A stretch of DNA of 34,087 nucleotides from Reticulitermes lucifugus (taxonomy: Eukaryota > Arthropoda > Insecta > Blattodea > Rhinotermitidae): the NCBI GenBank assembly GCA_026260175.1, contig JAKCWW010001156.1, positions 117 through 34,203 on the forward strand, in the 5' to 3' direction. The notes beneath the pieces are model-generated. The model ran no database searches. It saw only the letters and a program-made list of their open reading frames with translations, and was not told where the DNA came from. The position numbers were made by a program, and so were the translations under genes. Below are positions 9,428 to 19,718 of the stretch, in pieces; position 1 is the first letter of the stretch, and the number at the start of each line of letters is the position of its first letter.

Positions 9428-9728
9428 CAATTTCATGAGTTAAAACAAAAGCAATCCCTGTACAGGCCCTGAGGTTTCCAGGAGGTTGAGGCAATCGGCA
9501 CATGAAGGTGACAAGGTTGTCAGCCCTTCGCACCGGCCGCCTTCACACCCCAGGAAATATTCCTGGTACTCATTTCTGTTAGAGGCTGAGTCGACCCCAA
9601 GGCCATAGTGTAGCCGGAAGGATTATGTCAATGAAAAATTCAAATTACGCCATCGGGAATCAAACCTGCGACCTTCTGACTTGTAGCGCAGTGCCTCAAC
9701 CGACTGTGCCACCGCCAATTTCATGAGT
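9428..9728 (-). mobile_element. SINE-A copy 2 with perfect target-site duplication
   Basis: A full-length SINE-A (about 9446-9715) has its head on the minus strand: a decayed A box GGCACAGTCGG, and GGTTTGATTCC as B box with one mismatch. It retains the mid-body ACCAGGAATATTTCCTGG segment missing from copy 1. Identical 13-nt CAATTTCATGAGT at 9428-9440 and 9716-9728 is the target-site duplication, which shows retrotransposition of the whole unit and fixes its borders. Confidence 0.93.
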
Positions 9729-11048
9729 ACTATCAAGTATTCTAGTTGTGCCTGGCCGAACCTGGGTTGGAATCTCAAGACAAGCCATTACAAACTGGAC
9801 GAACATAAACTGGAGTGTTTGACCAGTAATCTAGTTTCTGTAAATTAAAGGGGGGTGTGTAATTGAGTGATAGTTGTTAGGAAGCACCTGTCTCAATTCG
9901 AAACTAAGACACTAATTACATTAAAAACTATTTCGGACGCAACGTTTCTGCTAGGCAGCACAGATGTTCCAAGTATCTAGACCCAGTGTCGTCGCTTACT
10001 CTCAGTGAATAAGCTATTCATCGGCACGTAGCATCCTGTTTTCGTGAGAACTCTCATGTAAACAGAGGTGCCGAGAAGGCGTTGAATGAATGGGGTCACT
10101 TGATATCACTCAGAGCGACCTGCATTCAAACAGGCTGATTCCCGCAGGAATACGTCACGGGGCTGACAAATCTCTAAGCCTAACATAATCCCTGTTTTAA
10201 TTCAAAAATTCAAAGCGAACCGTGAATAGCATCTTTGATTTGGCGTGGTTCCCGACTTGTAAGACTCTCGGCTTTCGGAAGGGGAAGAAAAGAGTTGATT
10301 TTCAAACGATCTCCGAATTCTTACCTGCAGCATAGTGTAGTTGAAGACTGAACAGATTCGGCCCTGGAAACTTTAAGGAGATTTAAGAACTTGGACAAAG
10401 AAATCGCAGACGTAATTCGGAAAATACCAGTGTGGCTAAAAGTTCTTGTGATAATTAATAAATGGCAAATACAAAATTTAATTGTCACGTAACTGAACAT
10501 GAAACCCACACACACACACACACGAGTAAGCAACGCAGCAGCAAAAGCAAACAAATCTAAAATGTAACAGAACGTGAATAAATCATAGTCACTTGGGCTC
10601 CCAACGCTTGAATTTTAACAACAGCGGTAACAGCTCACGACAACGCCAACATCGACGGCTGGAGATAAATAGCGAAGTCGGCTTGAAATCCTCACCAGTA
10701 AATTCACCGAGACAAGTCCAATAAGCATCGTCGACACAGCCAGAAGCACAAGTAATATACAAAGCATCACTCCTTCAAGCATCAAACACAAGATGGCAAA
10801 AGCTCGATCCCCGCCGATGCATTTACATAATCTTCGAAGGCAAGGTGCTGGCGGTGGTAATGGACGGGTAGAGAGTTTTCGTTAGTCCGCAGTGGCATTA
10901 CAAACTTATCACGAACAACAATTAAGCATCTTTGACGTCAGTGTAATTTCTCATACTTTTAAGCCGTATATGATATGCGTGGTCGGGGGGGGGGGGTTTG
11001 CAATACGGCAGTTAGAAAGAATGATAAAAAGTACAGATTTTCATAACC
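9729..11048. other. Unrecognised non-coding DNA
   Basis: Contains a (CA)n run at about 10506-10523 and a run of about 13 G at about 10985-10998. No gene or repeat family recognised; the 77-codon frames are uninformative. Confidence 0.4.
10506..10523. repeat. (CA)n microsatellite
   Basis: About nine CA units. Confidence 0.85.
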
Positions 11049-11105
11049 TCAATGGGTTTCGAACCAGTGACTACAGCGTTCGTTCGTCTTCAATGCCTGC
11101 TTTTA
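11049..11105 (-). mobile_element. Possible tRNA-like SINE head fragment
   Basis: On the minus strand ACTGGTTCGAAACCC matches an RNA polymerase III B box, preceded by GAACGCTGTAGTC like the anticodon-arm 3' side of a tRNA. No matching body or A box was found, so it could be a decayed SINE head or chance. Confidence 0.3.
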
Positions 11106-11430
11106 ACAGAACTAATACATTTTAAACAAATTTAGTACGGAAGTAAAATAACGAATCGTAACAAATTAATACAAAAACCAGTAGTTCCCTCGAAGAAGAG
11201 ATACAGGACCGACTTCACTCGCAATGCTTACAGTGGTTATTATAGAAACAAGAAATACTCACTTGCATTTGCGCAGATACTCTATGGATAGATGCAGATT
11301 TCCTTAAATTAGAGCACGTGGTTCACATAGTTACCTCTCGGCTTTAATTGGTTGATATCTTCCAGAGTTTCATACCGTGCAGGCCGCTAGAAAACAGATA
11401 AATATATTTAAGAAGAGGACAGCGGGTGCC

Positions 11431-11525
11431 CTCGTAACGTCGGGAAATTTCTACGAGACTACACGATGTCACATCCCAGAAAACGGTAATCCTTACAGTC
11501 ACCGCCGTGACAACCGAAAATCATG
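11431..11525 (-). mobile_element. FB1-related terminal block (single copy)
   Basis: On the minus strand: GACTGTAAGGATTACC, then TTTTCTGGGATGTGACATCG, then a stretch ending in TTTCCCGACGTTACGAG. This is the FB1 arm sequence without the opposite arm, plus an outward extension reading GGTGACTG that the short fold-backs lack. The hammerhead part is truncated after the GTTACGA position. Its other strand translates as part of a 97-codon frame (11377-11670), which I regard as repeat-derived. Confidence 0.6.
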
Positions 11526-11599
11526 TACAGGAATTTCTAGTATTTTTTGCAAGCTTGTACATGTACATTATCTGTATACGCTGAGTCCATTTGGCTTCG

Positions 11600-11860
11600 C
11601 ATGTCATATTGTACCCAATACCAGTTCTGTCGGTTTCGTTTACTTCTTCCTTTCTTTTAACAGCCCATGAAATTTATGTCTCCGTTTCTCTCATGAATTT
11701 CATTCCGGCTGCCGTAATTGATTTTGTCTTTTGCTGCCACTGTCCAGCTCTCAATCCCATGCAAAAGTATCGGCAATGTTGCGACATAAATTTCTATTTA
11801 AGTGGATTCCTCATCTTTTACGGGTTAATGGTCTATTTCTTTTCAAAACTTACAAATTTT
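11600..11860 (-). mobile_element. Non-LTR retrotransposon reverse-transcriptase C-terminal remnant
   Basis: Minus-strand translation gives LPILLHGIESWTVAAKDK, then an INYGSRNEIHERN-like stretch. This matches the common LINE pattern L-P-x-L-L-Y-G-S-E-x-W-T followed by the R-x-x-A-A-E-M-K-F region near the reverse-transcriptase C-terminus. Upstream, IEIYVATLP lines up with the usual K-F-Y-K-V-M-A-L-P, but stop codons interrupt it. Reading frame is lost on both sides, so this is a pseudogene fragment. The plus-strand 152-codon frame at 11591-12049 is antisense to it and not a gene. Confidence 0.65.
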
Positions 11861-14313
11861 AACTTCCATAATGCTTCTCTTATCGCCTGTCCTAACCATC
11901 AACTTCACCCACAAGTGATTTATCCTGTTCTTACAGACGAGACTTTGGAGACCGTGTCACAGGGATATCAAAACAATATTAGGAAGTGCCTACTGAGGAA
12001 GCAAAGGTGGCTGCGCTCTCAGCTGAACGCTCTAAAGGGTCTAACGTAATTTTTAATTAGATCTACCCGCGAGCCTCATAAAAGGACATATCTTCTGGTA
12101 ATTAATTATTTAAGAATCTCAGAATTTATCAGGAACACGTCTTAATGGAAACTGCACAGAATTTTTGGTCTCTAGGTGAAATGAAATTGCTCGTTATATA
12201 TCTGTTCTATCCTCTAATGGCTAGGAGCGAACACTATAAGAAAGGAAGACATTACTGGAGAGAAGAGGAAAGATTGTAATGGCAGACTAACAGTAGTAGT
12301 GTAGTAGCGTGTGCAGTAAAATGAGAGAGTAGAACAGTACAAGCCTAAATCTGACATATATAATGGCCTTGGTTTGTGATTGTATGACTGAGTCACACTT
12401 CATAGTTACTCACGATAGCTCAACCGAATGGCAGCGGTGAAAAAAAAAATTAAAATCGAAGTTACGTTTATACTAGCAGATGGCAGCATTCAAATGAAAA
12501 TCTTAGTTAAGGTATTATAACCACATTCCATTTAACATATCACGATCGACTGCAAGCCTATTGACTATGATAATAAGAAAACTTAAAGCGTTGTGTAAAA
12601 TTCTGCAAGTCAGATGGACTATTTTGTCAGACCTCATATGATAAGACCATTTCCAGTATGCGTATTTCAAGAGGCACGGATTTATGTAAATTTCGAACCT
12701 TGTATAAATTCATAAATATCCTTTAATTACCACATTTATTTCGTTTGGATTCCTGAAGCCTAATATGCTACTCCGTCTGGATAAAAATAATTTTTCTAAG
12801 GGTTTCACTTCTCATTATTTCCGGCTCCGCCGCAACCAAATACACAGCCTACGAGCCGTAGAGCAGCCTGATATACTCAGTGCGTGATTTATACAAGAGA
12901 TTCAGTTTCCTTAGCACTTCAGTCTACTAGCTTTTGAAACTCGAAACCCTTAAATTTACGAAGAAACTTGGGTGTGAAACTGAGCAGCTAACATATAAAT
13001 TAAAAGCCCTCTTCTGTCCATAGATTGTATTACACGTTCCAGAGACTTAAAACTGCAGGCACGGACTAAAATTTAGTTTGAGTAAAATATTATTGGCAGA
13101 AATAGAATTTTATTTTGTAGATGCCATTCTTACAGCAGTTCCGGTAAAGTGTTCTTTACTTCTCTATACATTAATCGTTTAAGAAAAATTGGTCAATTGC
13201 TCGCCAACACTCAGAAAGAAACAAGGCGATTTAAGAAACATTTATAAAGACCACTTTCCTAGTGAAGAGAATTTTAGTCCTTCGAATTTACTGCTACTGT
13301 TTTTTTTTATTTATTTTTGCCAAAAATTTGGTACTTAACATAGAATTGTCTACCGTATATGTGTCGGACTATATCTCAAAAATTCATTTCGCCGCCATGT
13401 TCGCAGTTGTTGAGTTACAAACAATATTTCAAACATAATGTGCAGGTATGATCATGTTATGTCGCTGGGCCAAATTTCACATAACGCCTCTCTCTCAAAT
13501 GGTTTATTATTTACCGATATCAATCTGAAGGCTATAAAAGTTTTCGCACTGCCATTATCTTACACTCTGCAGGCAATTACCTTGAAAAGTTGCATAACTT
13601 TGAAGATGTAATGTTATACATCAATTGAAACCCTAAATAAAATGGTGCTAATATCGTTCCCACTTCAGAAGTTCGCGCGTCCACCATGTTCGCATTACCG
13701 ATTGACACAAACTAAAATTACGACGACTGGATGGCCTGCACGTGTATAATGGCACAACATCCACTCCGAGTTTCAGATAAATCAGTCGTTTGTTTCAAGA
13801 GCCGAAATGCGAGGACACATCGAAACACGCTGAGTGTATTTGCTTAAAAAGGAAACCTCGACTTAGTGGGTGCAGTAGAAGAGTAGCTCTGAACCACACT
13901 GTTCGCCGTGCAGCTTGCACAGAGTTTAATGTTAGTGTCATTAAAATTACCACTTGAGAGGCGGCTTTCATCCGTTTCTGGAGCAATGCCTTGCTGAATT
14001 AGCGAGAATTTGCGGCTTAAGTCTTCCATTTGTTGATTTAATGATTAGCCGAGTAAACCGGGAGACGCTTGTTAGTTAAACCACTTTACATCTCGAACCT
14101 AAGACCCAAGGCAACTAACTGTTCATGCCTCTGATTCGAATGCAGATTAGCATAGCAGTACAAATCTGACTCGCGAAGTGCCTGCCTGTATAGCACGGCT
14201 GACTTTGCGCTTCTAAATCGCTTTTGATAAACACTCGTTCATTCTAAATTTTATGTTAGTCTCACCGTGCATTTTACGATTCAAAGTTTAAAAACCCAAC
14301 ATAATGCACTTCA
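11861..14313. other. Unrecognised non-coding DNA
   Basis: No repeat or exon recognised in 2.4 kb. GCCATGTTCGCA occurs near 13395 and a similar ACCATGTTCGCA near 13684, but no longer duplication was found around them. Short homopolymer runs lie near 12440 and 13300. Confidence 0.4.
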
Positions 14314-14690
14314 CTTTCACTTTAATATGTATTAATTAACCCCAGTTTTCTTCTTGTATAGATGTATAAGTTCTTGGTTGACCCTATATTTTACTGCTGT
14401 AGTTTTGGTGTCTTGGTTCCTTTTGTTGTTTCCACTGACTTTAATATGAATGTATTTAGGCTGAAGTAGTTCGGTTCTGCATATCTCATTGAACCATATG
14501 GATGCGATGGTCTTGAGTAGTTTTTCTTTGGTGTTTCGGTAATTATATATTGATCTGGCCTGTTGGGGACTGATAAATTTTATGCTTGTCAAGAAACTAA
14601 AACTACAGCAGTGAAATATAGGATCAACCAAGAACTTAAAACATCTATACAAGAAGAAAAGGGGTTAATTAATACACATTAAAGTGAAAG
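14314..14690. mobile_element. Fold-back/MITE-like element with 100-bp inverted arms
   Basis: Arms 14314-14415 and 14590-14690 are inverted repeats of about 101 nt with few mismatches. The outer edge is CTTTCACTTTAAT, followed by TATTAATTAACCCC-like sequence, and the inner edge is CTACAGCAGT-like. The 174-nt centre has no open frame of its own. A 106-codon frame spans arm, centre and arm and is not a gene. It has no hammerhead-like motif and is unrelated to FB1. The palindromic architecture fits a MITE, but the transposase family cannot be named and no target-site duplication is clear. Confidence 0.75.
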
Positions 14691-15948
14691 AGAAGTTTAT
14701 TCTGTTAGTTTCTTAAATTTGACTCGTTCATTCTCTGCAACAGTGAAGCTTACCAACTCTCAGAAGAGAAATCGAAGCTTCAGCAGAGCACTCGATATAT
14801 TCTGAGCCAGTTCAATCCAAATCACAACCGCACAACAATTTAATATCGCAAGATAGGTAGCTCGGACACTGTAGTGTTTAGCTGCGGCCATTCAAGATTC
14901 TATTGCCGGCAGGATCAAGGATTCTGTCACCATATCTAGACCGTATTCAACCTCTATACACGGCAGTAAAGTGGCCAGAGCGTGAAGCTGATCATTCATT
15001 TCCATTGAGTGTCGCAAGTAATAACACACACAGCTTTGCCCTCTCTTCCTCAACGCCATCTTGTGGTGGTGATTGAGTACAGAGAACTTGACAGTTACTT
15101 TCAATGCTTTCTTACTACTGTAGATGATATAAAGTCGTTTAATAACGTATGAATAAAAGCAATTCAGTACAAGTATGATCGAATACTCCATACAATTTTG
15201 CGGCCTTTTTTCGGTTAGATCAACAGAACTACGGAGTACAGAGGGGGGGNGTTCGTTTTTTTCCCAAACCCTCCAAGTGGTGTTTAGAAATTTTGAAGAA
15301 GGCTAACACTCTTTCTTTTCCAATTACTAGCCTTTAAAAATACCAAAAAACCTCAATATTCTTACTTTTTTAAAAATATAATAATGCACAAGGTTCAAAA
15401 AGAGTCTTTAAATAACTCAGAGAGAAGGCAAGCAATTTTATGCCGCTGATACCTATGTCTAAGCACCATGCCGTAAAGATGTATAGGGGTTTTGACATAA
15501 AACATAAACTTAACTGTAGATAAAGTTCAGTGATTAGCTTCATGCTGCGACCGGCTTAATATTTTTGTAAAGTTACTTATCACTCAGTTCTTTGGGTGAG
15601 ACTCAGAGCCGGTACGTTTGTGGATATTAGAGAACTAAGTTCTGAGTTATCTTCAAATACATAAATTGAAATGCATTTAGCTCGGTCGTTATTTTATATG
15701 CGTGTGACAGTTCGTCTTTTCCTCCATTAAGCGTGTTTGTGAACAACGTGCTAGGGAATATGTTTTGAACTAATAAAAAATTTAAAGGCCAAGTAAACTT
15801 AAATCAAGTAAATACGTACGAGCTTCATGACTTGCACTCTACAGTAACTATGGGCATAGAGATTAAATCCATAAGGGCGTGTAGTCATAACACACAGAAG
15901 GAATGGATACAACAATAAAATGCTATAACTTTGTGGCTGATGACTCCG
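14691..15948. other. Unrecognised DNA with one ambiguous base
   Basis: Position 15250 is N, following a run of G in GAGGGGGGGN. A minus-strand frame at 14892-15191 (99 codons) has no recognisable motif. Nothing else identified. Confidence 0.4.
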
Positions 15949-16126
15949 TTCTTCTGGTATGCGATGCCGCGACACTGGGTAATCAGTTCCCGACGTCTAA
16001 TGCCTTCATATTCAAAGGTCTATGGGGTCAAGAAGAACTCTAGACCCTTGCACATGAAGGCAATCTTTTCCTTCAAAAAATTTGGGAACCGATTACCCAT
16101 TAATGCGGGTCACATCCCAGAAGACA
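15949..16126. mobile_element. Fold-back element, family FB1, copy 2
   Basis: Left arm (15949-16037) starts TTCTTCTGGTATGCGATG. The right arm (about 16043-16126), read inversely, starts TCTTCTGGGATGTGACCC. Both continue into GGGTAATC-GGTTCCC. The inner parts share ATGCCTTCAT and AGGTCTA. The left arm lacks the TTTCGA part and the right arm has an A/T run there, so the hammerhead region is destroyed in this copy. It overlaps a 112-codon plus-strand frame that is repeat-derived. Confidence 0.65.
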
Positions 16127-16186
16127 GCAGTCGTCACCCACAGCGCCATGTAGACTTCAAGACTCCCAGCACTGCCGATGATAAAA

Positions 16187-16269
16187 CCTCGAGAAGACCT
16201 GAAAGATTTAAACGTAGATGGGAAGATAATATTAAAATATACCTTCGAAAGACAGTTTTTGAAATGTGA
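16187..16269 (+). mobile_element. LINE C-terminal tail remnant
   Basis: Plus-strand translation RRPERFKRRWEDNIKIYLR, followed by KTVFEM and a stop, carries the RRWEDNIK signature. This ends the reverse-transcriptase ORF of a common insect non-LTR retrotransposon (usual form R-P-R-R-R-W-E-D-N-I-K-M-D-L-R). The sequence upstream in the same frame is FB1-derived, not LINE, so only the extreme 3' end survives. Related tails occur at 29.2 kb (+) and 30.2 kb (-). Confidence 0.68.
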
Positions 16270-16924
16270 ATAGTGTCGTGGTGATAGTGACAAAGCTACA
16301 GTTACCACAATAAAAATATATTTAACAGGTGGGCAACTGCAGACTGCTGAAGTGTTACACGAACGGACAGCCCGATTACAAAGCCAGAGTTCAGGTAGCA
16401 GCACAAAGATAGGAGTGTGGTTTTAAGGGTGGCTCATTAGAATTAGCACGGTTCGCCCCGCCTGCTGATGGTGTTTGAACAGATGGAGGGGCGATAGCGC
16501 AGAAAAGGAACTGCAAACATGGAGGGTGCCCGGGCTACAGAGCTTGGAAATCAATTACGACCCACAACCTAAATCCATGGCGCAGTCCGTAGTCACAGCT
16601 GGTCATAGAGATCCACCGTATTCGTAAAGCCTCACCACTAACTTTCATCCCAAGCCAGTTCAGTTCAGTCCGCTGTTTCACAACACATTCTTTGACTCTG
16701 CATTCAAAGGTTATTTACACACACGCTACTTCAACTGCGGTAAGAATACGGAGCGAGGCAGTCGCTACCAGTTTATAGATATTATCCTAAGCTTGACCTT
16801 GGGGATACTGATGGAACCGTCTCGCTGACAACAGGCTCCACCCTGTCCGACGTGCCAACTGGGTACCTTAACACCACACCACTTTTTCTGTCACACATTA
16901 CTCTTAAGCCAGTGTGACCTGTAT
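16270..16924. other. Unrecognised non-coding DNA
   Basis: GC-richer than its surroundings, but no repeat family or exon identified. Confidence 0.4.
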
Positions 16925-17224
16925 TCTAACTGAGCTATGAGCTAGACGACCGACGAATCGTCGCTTAATTCCGAGCATGAACAAGACATTCTTCTCTTCT
17001 CCAAAATGTCCACACAGGCTATACAGCCCACACATCCTCCTTAAAATCAACTGTTAATAGGAGGCCCTTTTCCCGGGTGTAAAACGGCAAGGGCGTGAAG
17101 CTGACGGGTCACCTCTAACGGGTACCGAAGTTAAGAATGTGTGGGATATACTTCCACTGACCAATACTCCCTCATGGCATAGTGCTTTTAGCAAGTACAA
17201 GGACAATTTCATTTTTACCTTCCC
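16925..17224 (+). mobile_element. SINE-B copy 4
   Basis: The head is ACTGAGCTATGAGCTAGACG. The body contains TTCTCTTCTCCAAAATGTCC, GTGTAAAACGGCAAGGGCGT, GAAGCTGACG, CCGAAGTTAAGAATGTGTGG and CCTCATGGCATAGTGC, then a TTTTTACCTTCCC end. It is longer than copies 2 and 3 because of extra sequence in mid-body (about 17035-17075). An old copy without obvious target-site duplication. Confidence 0.75.
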
Positions 17225-17774
17225 TTATTTCTCTAAGCTAGGACTACATTTTAAATCATTCTCCCTACGACACCTCGGCACGAAAATGACTTATTCCCTT
17301 CATGGAGTTTCTAGCTAAAATTTTATGTGTATCTCGCATCTCTGACGCGCGTGTTGTCATTTGTAGGTAAAGGGTAAAGTTTAAGACACACAAGAACTTG
17401 TGCCTGGCTTCCTGCGAGACTCCACGACGAAGCAATACATGTCTTAGTGTGACACTGTGTGCTGCCTCTACTACTTGTTGATTCATGTGAAGCAATGATT
17501 TACCCCCATACCTATTTCACATTATATTTTACTTGCATTCATGACTGATTTCCTTATTGTATGCTATTTCACTGTACATATACCGTGTATGTGTTTTTCG
17601 TGTGTAGTTATTCATTACTTGCAATTTATTTATTACTACACCTAAGCCCAATTTAACAGGTACATTTATTATGTAACAGTTTATATACATTTGTTACCTG
17701 TGTTACTTTCAGCATATTCATAATTAACAATTGAATTACGCAGCTGTGTGTGACAGGTTTGCAAACGAGGCTTG
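17225..17774. other. Unrecognised non-coding DNA
   Basis: No feature identified. Confidence 0.4.
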
Positions 17775-17832
17775 AAGCGAACAGCACACAACGTCTGGCT
17801 GAAAGCAAAGGGTTGTGGGTTCGATGCCTTTT
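17775..17832 (+). mobile_element. tRNA-like head fragment
   Basis: ACGTCTGGCTGAAAGCAAAG resembles a tRNA anticodon arm, and GGTTGTGGGTTCGATGCC a T arm with B box GGTTCGATGCC (one mismatch). The A-box part (AGCGAACAGCACACAACG) is decayed, so this is a tRNA pseudogene or SINE head, not a functional tRNA gene. Confidence 0.4.
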
Positions 17833-18133
17833 CATTCTACAGTAATAGCCAACAGGACGTGAAGTTACCCGGTAACACATCAGAATTATAGAGCACTCGT
17901 CAAGAAAAACGGTGATTCGATGGGAGAGAATATAATTAAAGCAAGTACCGAATCCCTCATAGCATGTAACACAATAAATGCACATAAAACCGAACGCTGG
18001 ATAGGGTCACCGACTATATAATTGTACACCACATATTCTCCCACATTTGAAACGACGCCTACCCACCCCGTTACAAATGCAGTCAAATTACCGCCACACT
18101 GCATAAGAGATCTTTAAAATAATTTTCGTTATT

Positions 18134-18549
18134 ATTATATAATAAGAGGGTCCCTGTCACCACGGCATGGCACGTCCTCAGGTTGTGGATGGAGGAACGG
18201 CCCCCTGATATGGAGGGTGGCTGCGAATAAGCAGTCGCGGACAGCCGACAAGGAGTGGTCCTCCAGCTTGGGGGTTGGGCGAGGTGCTAACAACTCCTCA
18301 CCTTAAAAATTTGCCATGTTACGAAACACAGCACAAATCCTCGGAACTGGACTGATTCTTTGGCACAACCTAAGCAACGGAAAATGGATATGGCTCAGGA
18401 TAGGGACAGGTGTCGCGCTCTTGTGAATGCGGTAATGAACCTTCGGGTTCCATAAAATGCGGGGAATTTCTTGACTATCTGAGAACCTGTTAGCTTCTCA
18501 AGAAGGACTCTGCTCCATGGAGTTAGTTAGTTAATTAGATTATATAATA
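18134..18549 (+). mobile_element. Internally deleted LINE with perfect 11-bp target-site duplication
   Basis: ATTATATAATA at 18134-18144 and 18539-18549 flanks one unit. Its first ~240 nt (GTCACCACGGCATGGCAC, GGATATGG) match, from memory, the 5' leader of a common insect LINE. From about 18390 the sequence is the 3' end of the reverse-transcriptase ORF: an ATG frame (18390-18455) reads [18 protein letters not shown] and ends RVP-stop. An NAGNFLT-like extension and a TTAGTTAG tail follow. Several kilobases between leader and terminus are missing. Because the duplication encloses both ends, the deleted form itself appears to have transposed. Family assignment is from memory; the duplication and tail are seen. 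Confidence 0.78.
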
Positions 18550-19249
18550 TGCATGCAAGCTATCACTTCTTAAACTGAATGTTCGAAACATGTGGGTAGA
18601 AAACATAGGGTAAAAAGATCTGGGGATTTCGCTCTCCTTTAGTTGATTGTATCAAGAAGGTAAAGCTTTAATCTTAACAAGCTGGTGCCTATACACATGT
18701 GTACCTCTACGTCAGGTGGGAAGAAGTTTCGTTTATTTATTATCAACAAATTCGGAAAAGTACAAGCAGCGTCTCTTTTGTTTCATTACCTACAGAAAAG
18801 TAAGATTTGCTGAAAAATGTATTACACGCAAATTTATGTTCCATACATTTTTCGCTCCGACAAATGCTTAGTCACTTTCACTGGAAATGAGCACTGAAGC
18901 GCAGAGTGATTTTAATGGGCACTCCGCAGCGTTGCTAAGGCGCCCCGAAAGTTTAGGAGGTAGCAAGAATAAATAAGTTACAAGGTTTTTCCAATTATCC
19001 GCGTTAATTATCACTTGTCGTTGACGCTGCCTAAGCGTATACTGAAGAAAAATAAATTGAGGTATTGCCCAACGGCGAGAGTTGTCGAAAACAGTCACAA
19101 ACTTAAACAGTATATATTCTCGGTCATACAATTTAAAGCTATGAATTAAACTCGGAGCATTAAATAGGTATCCTACTTAGTAAGTTCGACGCCAGTCGGC
19201 AGTTCAAGCAAGAAAGATTAGTTTCACAGTCAGTCAGTTAGCAGTATTC
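18550..19249. other. Unrecognised non-coding DNA
   Basis: No feature identified; the frames of 74 and 87 codons are uninformative. Confidence 0.4.
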
Positions 19250-19491
19250 TGATCCTGGCAAGAGATATATTTTTCTCTTCTCCAAAACGCCCAGAGCGGC
19301 TCTGGATCCCAACCAGCGTCCTACACTATGGGTTCGGAAGTTCCTTCCCAGGGGTAAAGCGGCCAAGGTGTGAAGTTAACCACTTACCTCCACCTAATGC
19401 CGAAGTTAAAAATGAATGTAGATATACATCTGCTCCCCCCTATATGCCTTAATGGCGTGGTCAGGGAAAGCTTTACCTTTACCTTTTTACC
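19250..19491 (+). mobile_element. SINE-B copy 5 (5' truncated)
   Basis: Starts within the family just before TTTCTCTTCTCCAAAACGCC. It continues with AGAGCGGCTCTGG, GGGGTAAAGCGGCCAAGGTG, TGCCGAAGTTAAAAATGAAT and CCTTAATGGCGTGG, and finishes in a (TTTACC)n-like tail at 19474-19491. The tRNA-like head is missing. The simple-repeat tail is the clearest in the family and suggests how its 3' end is recognised by a partner LINE. Confidence 0.78.
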
Positions 19492-19620
19492 CGTCAGTCA
19501 GCACTTTATATATTTAGGTGTACGTTTATCTGTAGTTCCTGTAAAGACCCTGCAACAACACGGACTCTACGGCGTCGACTAACTGGATGACAGTAAATAA
19601 TAAATTTGAAAGAAATGGAA
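19492..19620. other. Unrecognised non-coding DNA
   Basis: Nothing identified. Confidence 0.3.
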
Positions 19621-19718
19621 GAAAGCGGCCGTGACCTAATTTGAATTACAATCTCGGCGTTCTCCTGAAGGGACTGAGGAATACCACGGAAAACCTCGGC
19701 TTAGCCTATGCCGCCCCA
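19621..19718 (-). repeat. Decayed fragment of a widespread insect interspersed repeat
   Basis: GAAAGCGGCCGTGACCTAA, then GGAATACCACGGAAAACC, resembles, in inverse orientation, a repeat I remember from many insect genomes (a TTAAGGCCACGGCCGC block with a GGTTTTCC block upstream). The order and spacing agree, but identity is from memory and the copy is diverged. It may be a SINE body with the head lost. Confidence 0.4.

Noticed and set aside
11591..12049. 152-codon plus-strand frame, the longest in the window
   Set aside because: Its middle part is antisense to a recognisable LINE reverse-transcriptase remnant, and the remainder has no motif.
13390..13700. Possible duplicated segment around the two CCATGTTCGCA words
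   Set aside because: Similarity does not extend beyond about a dozen bases on either side.
18577..18600. TTCGAAACATGTGGG as another hammerhead 3' half
   Set aside because: No CUGANGA box and no stem II precede it.
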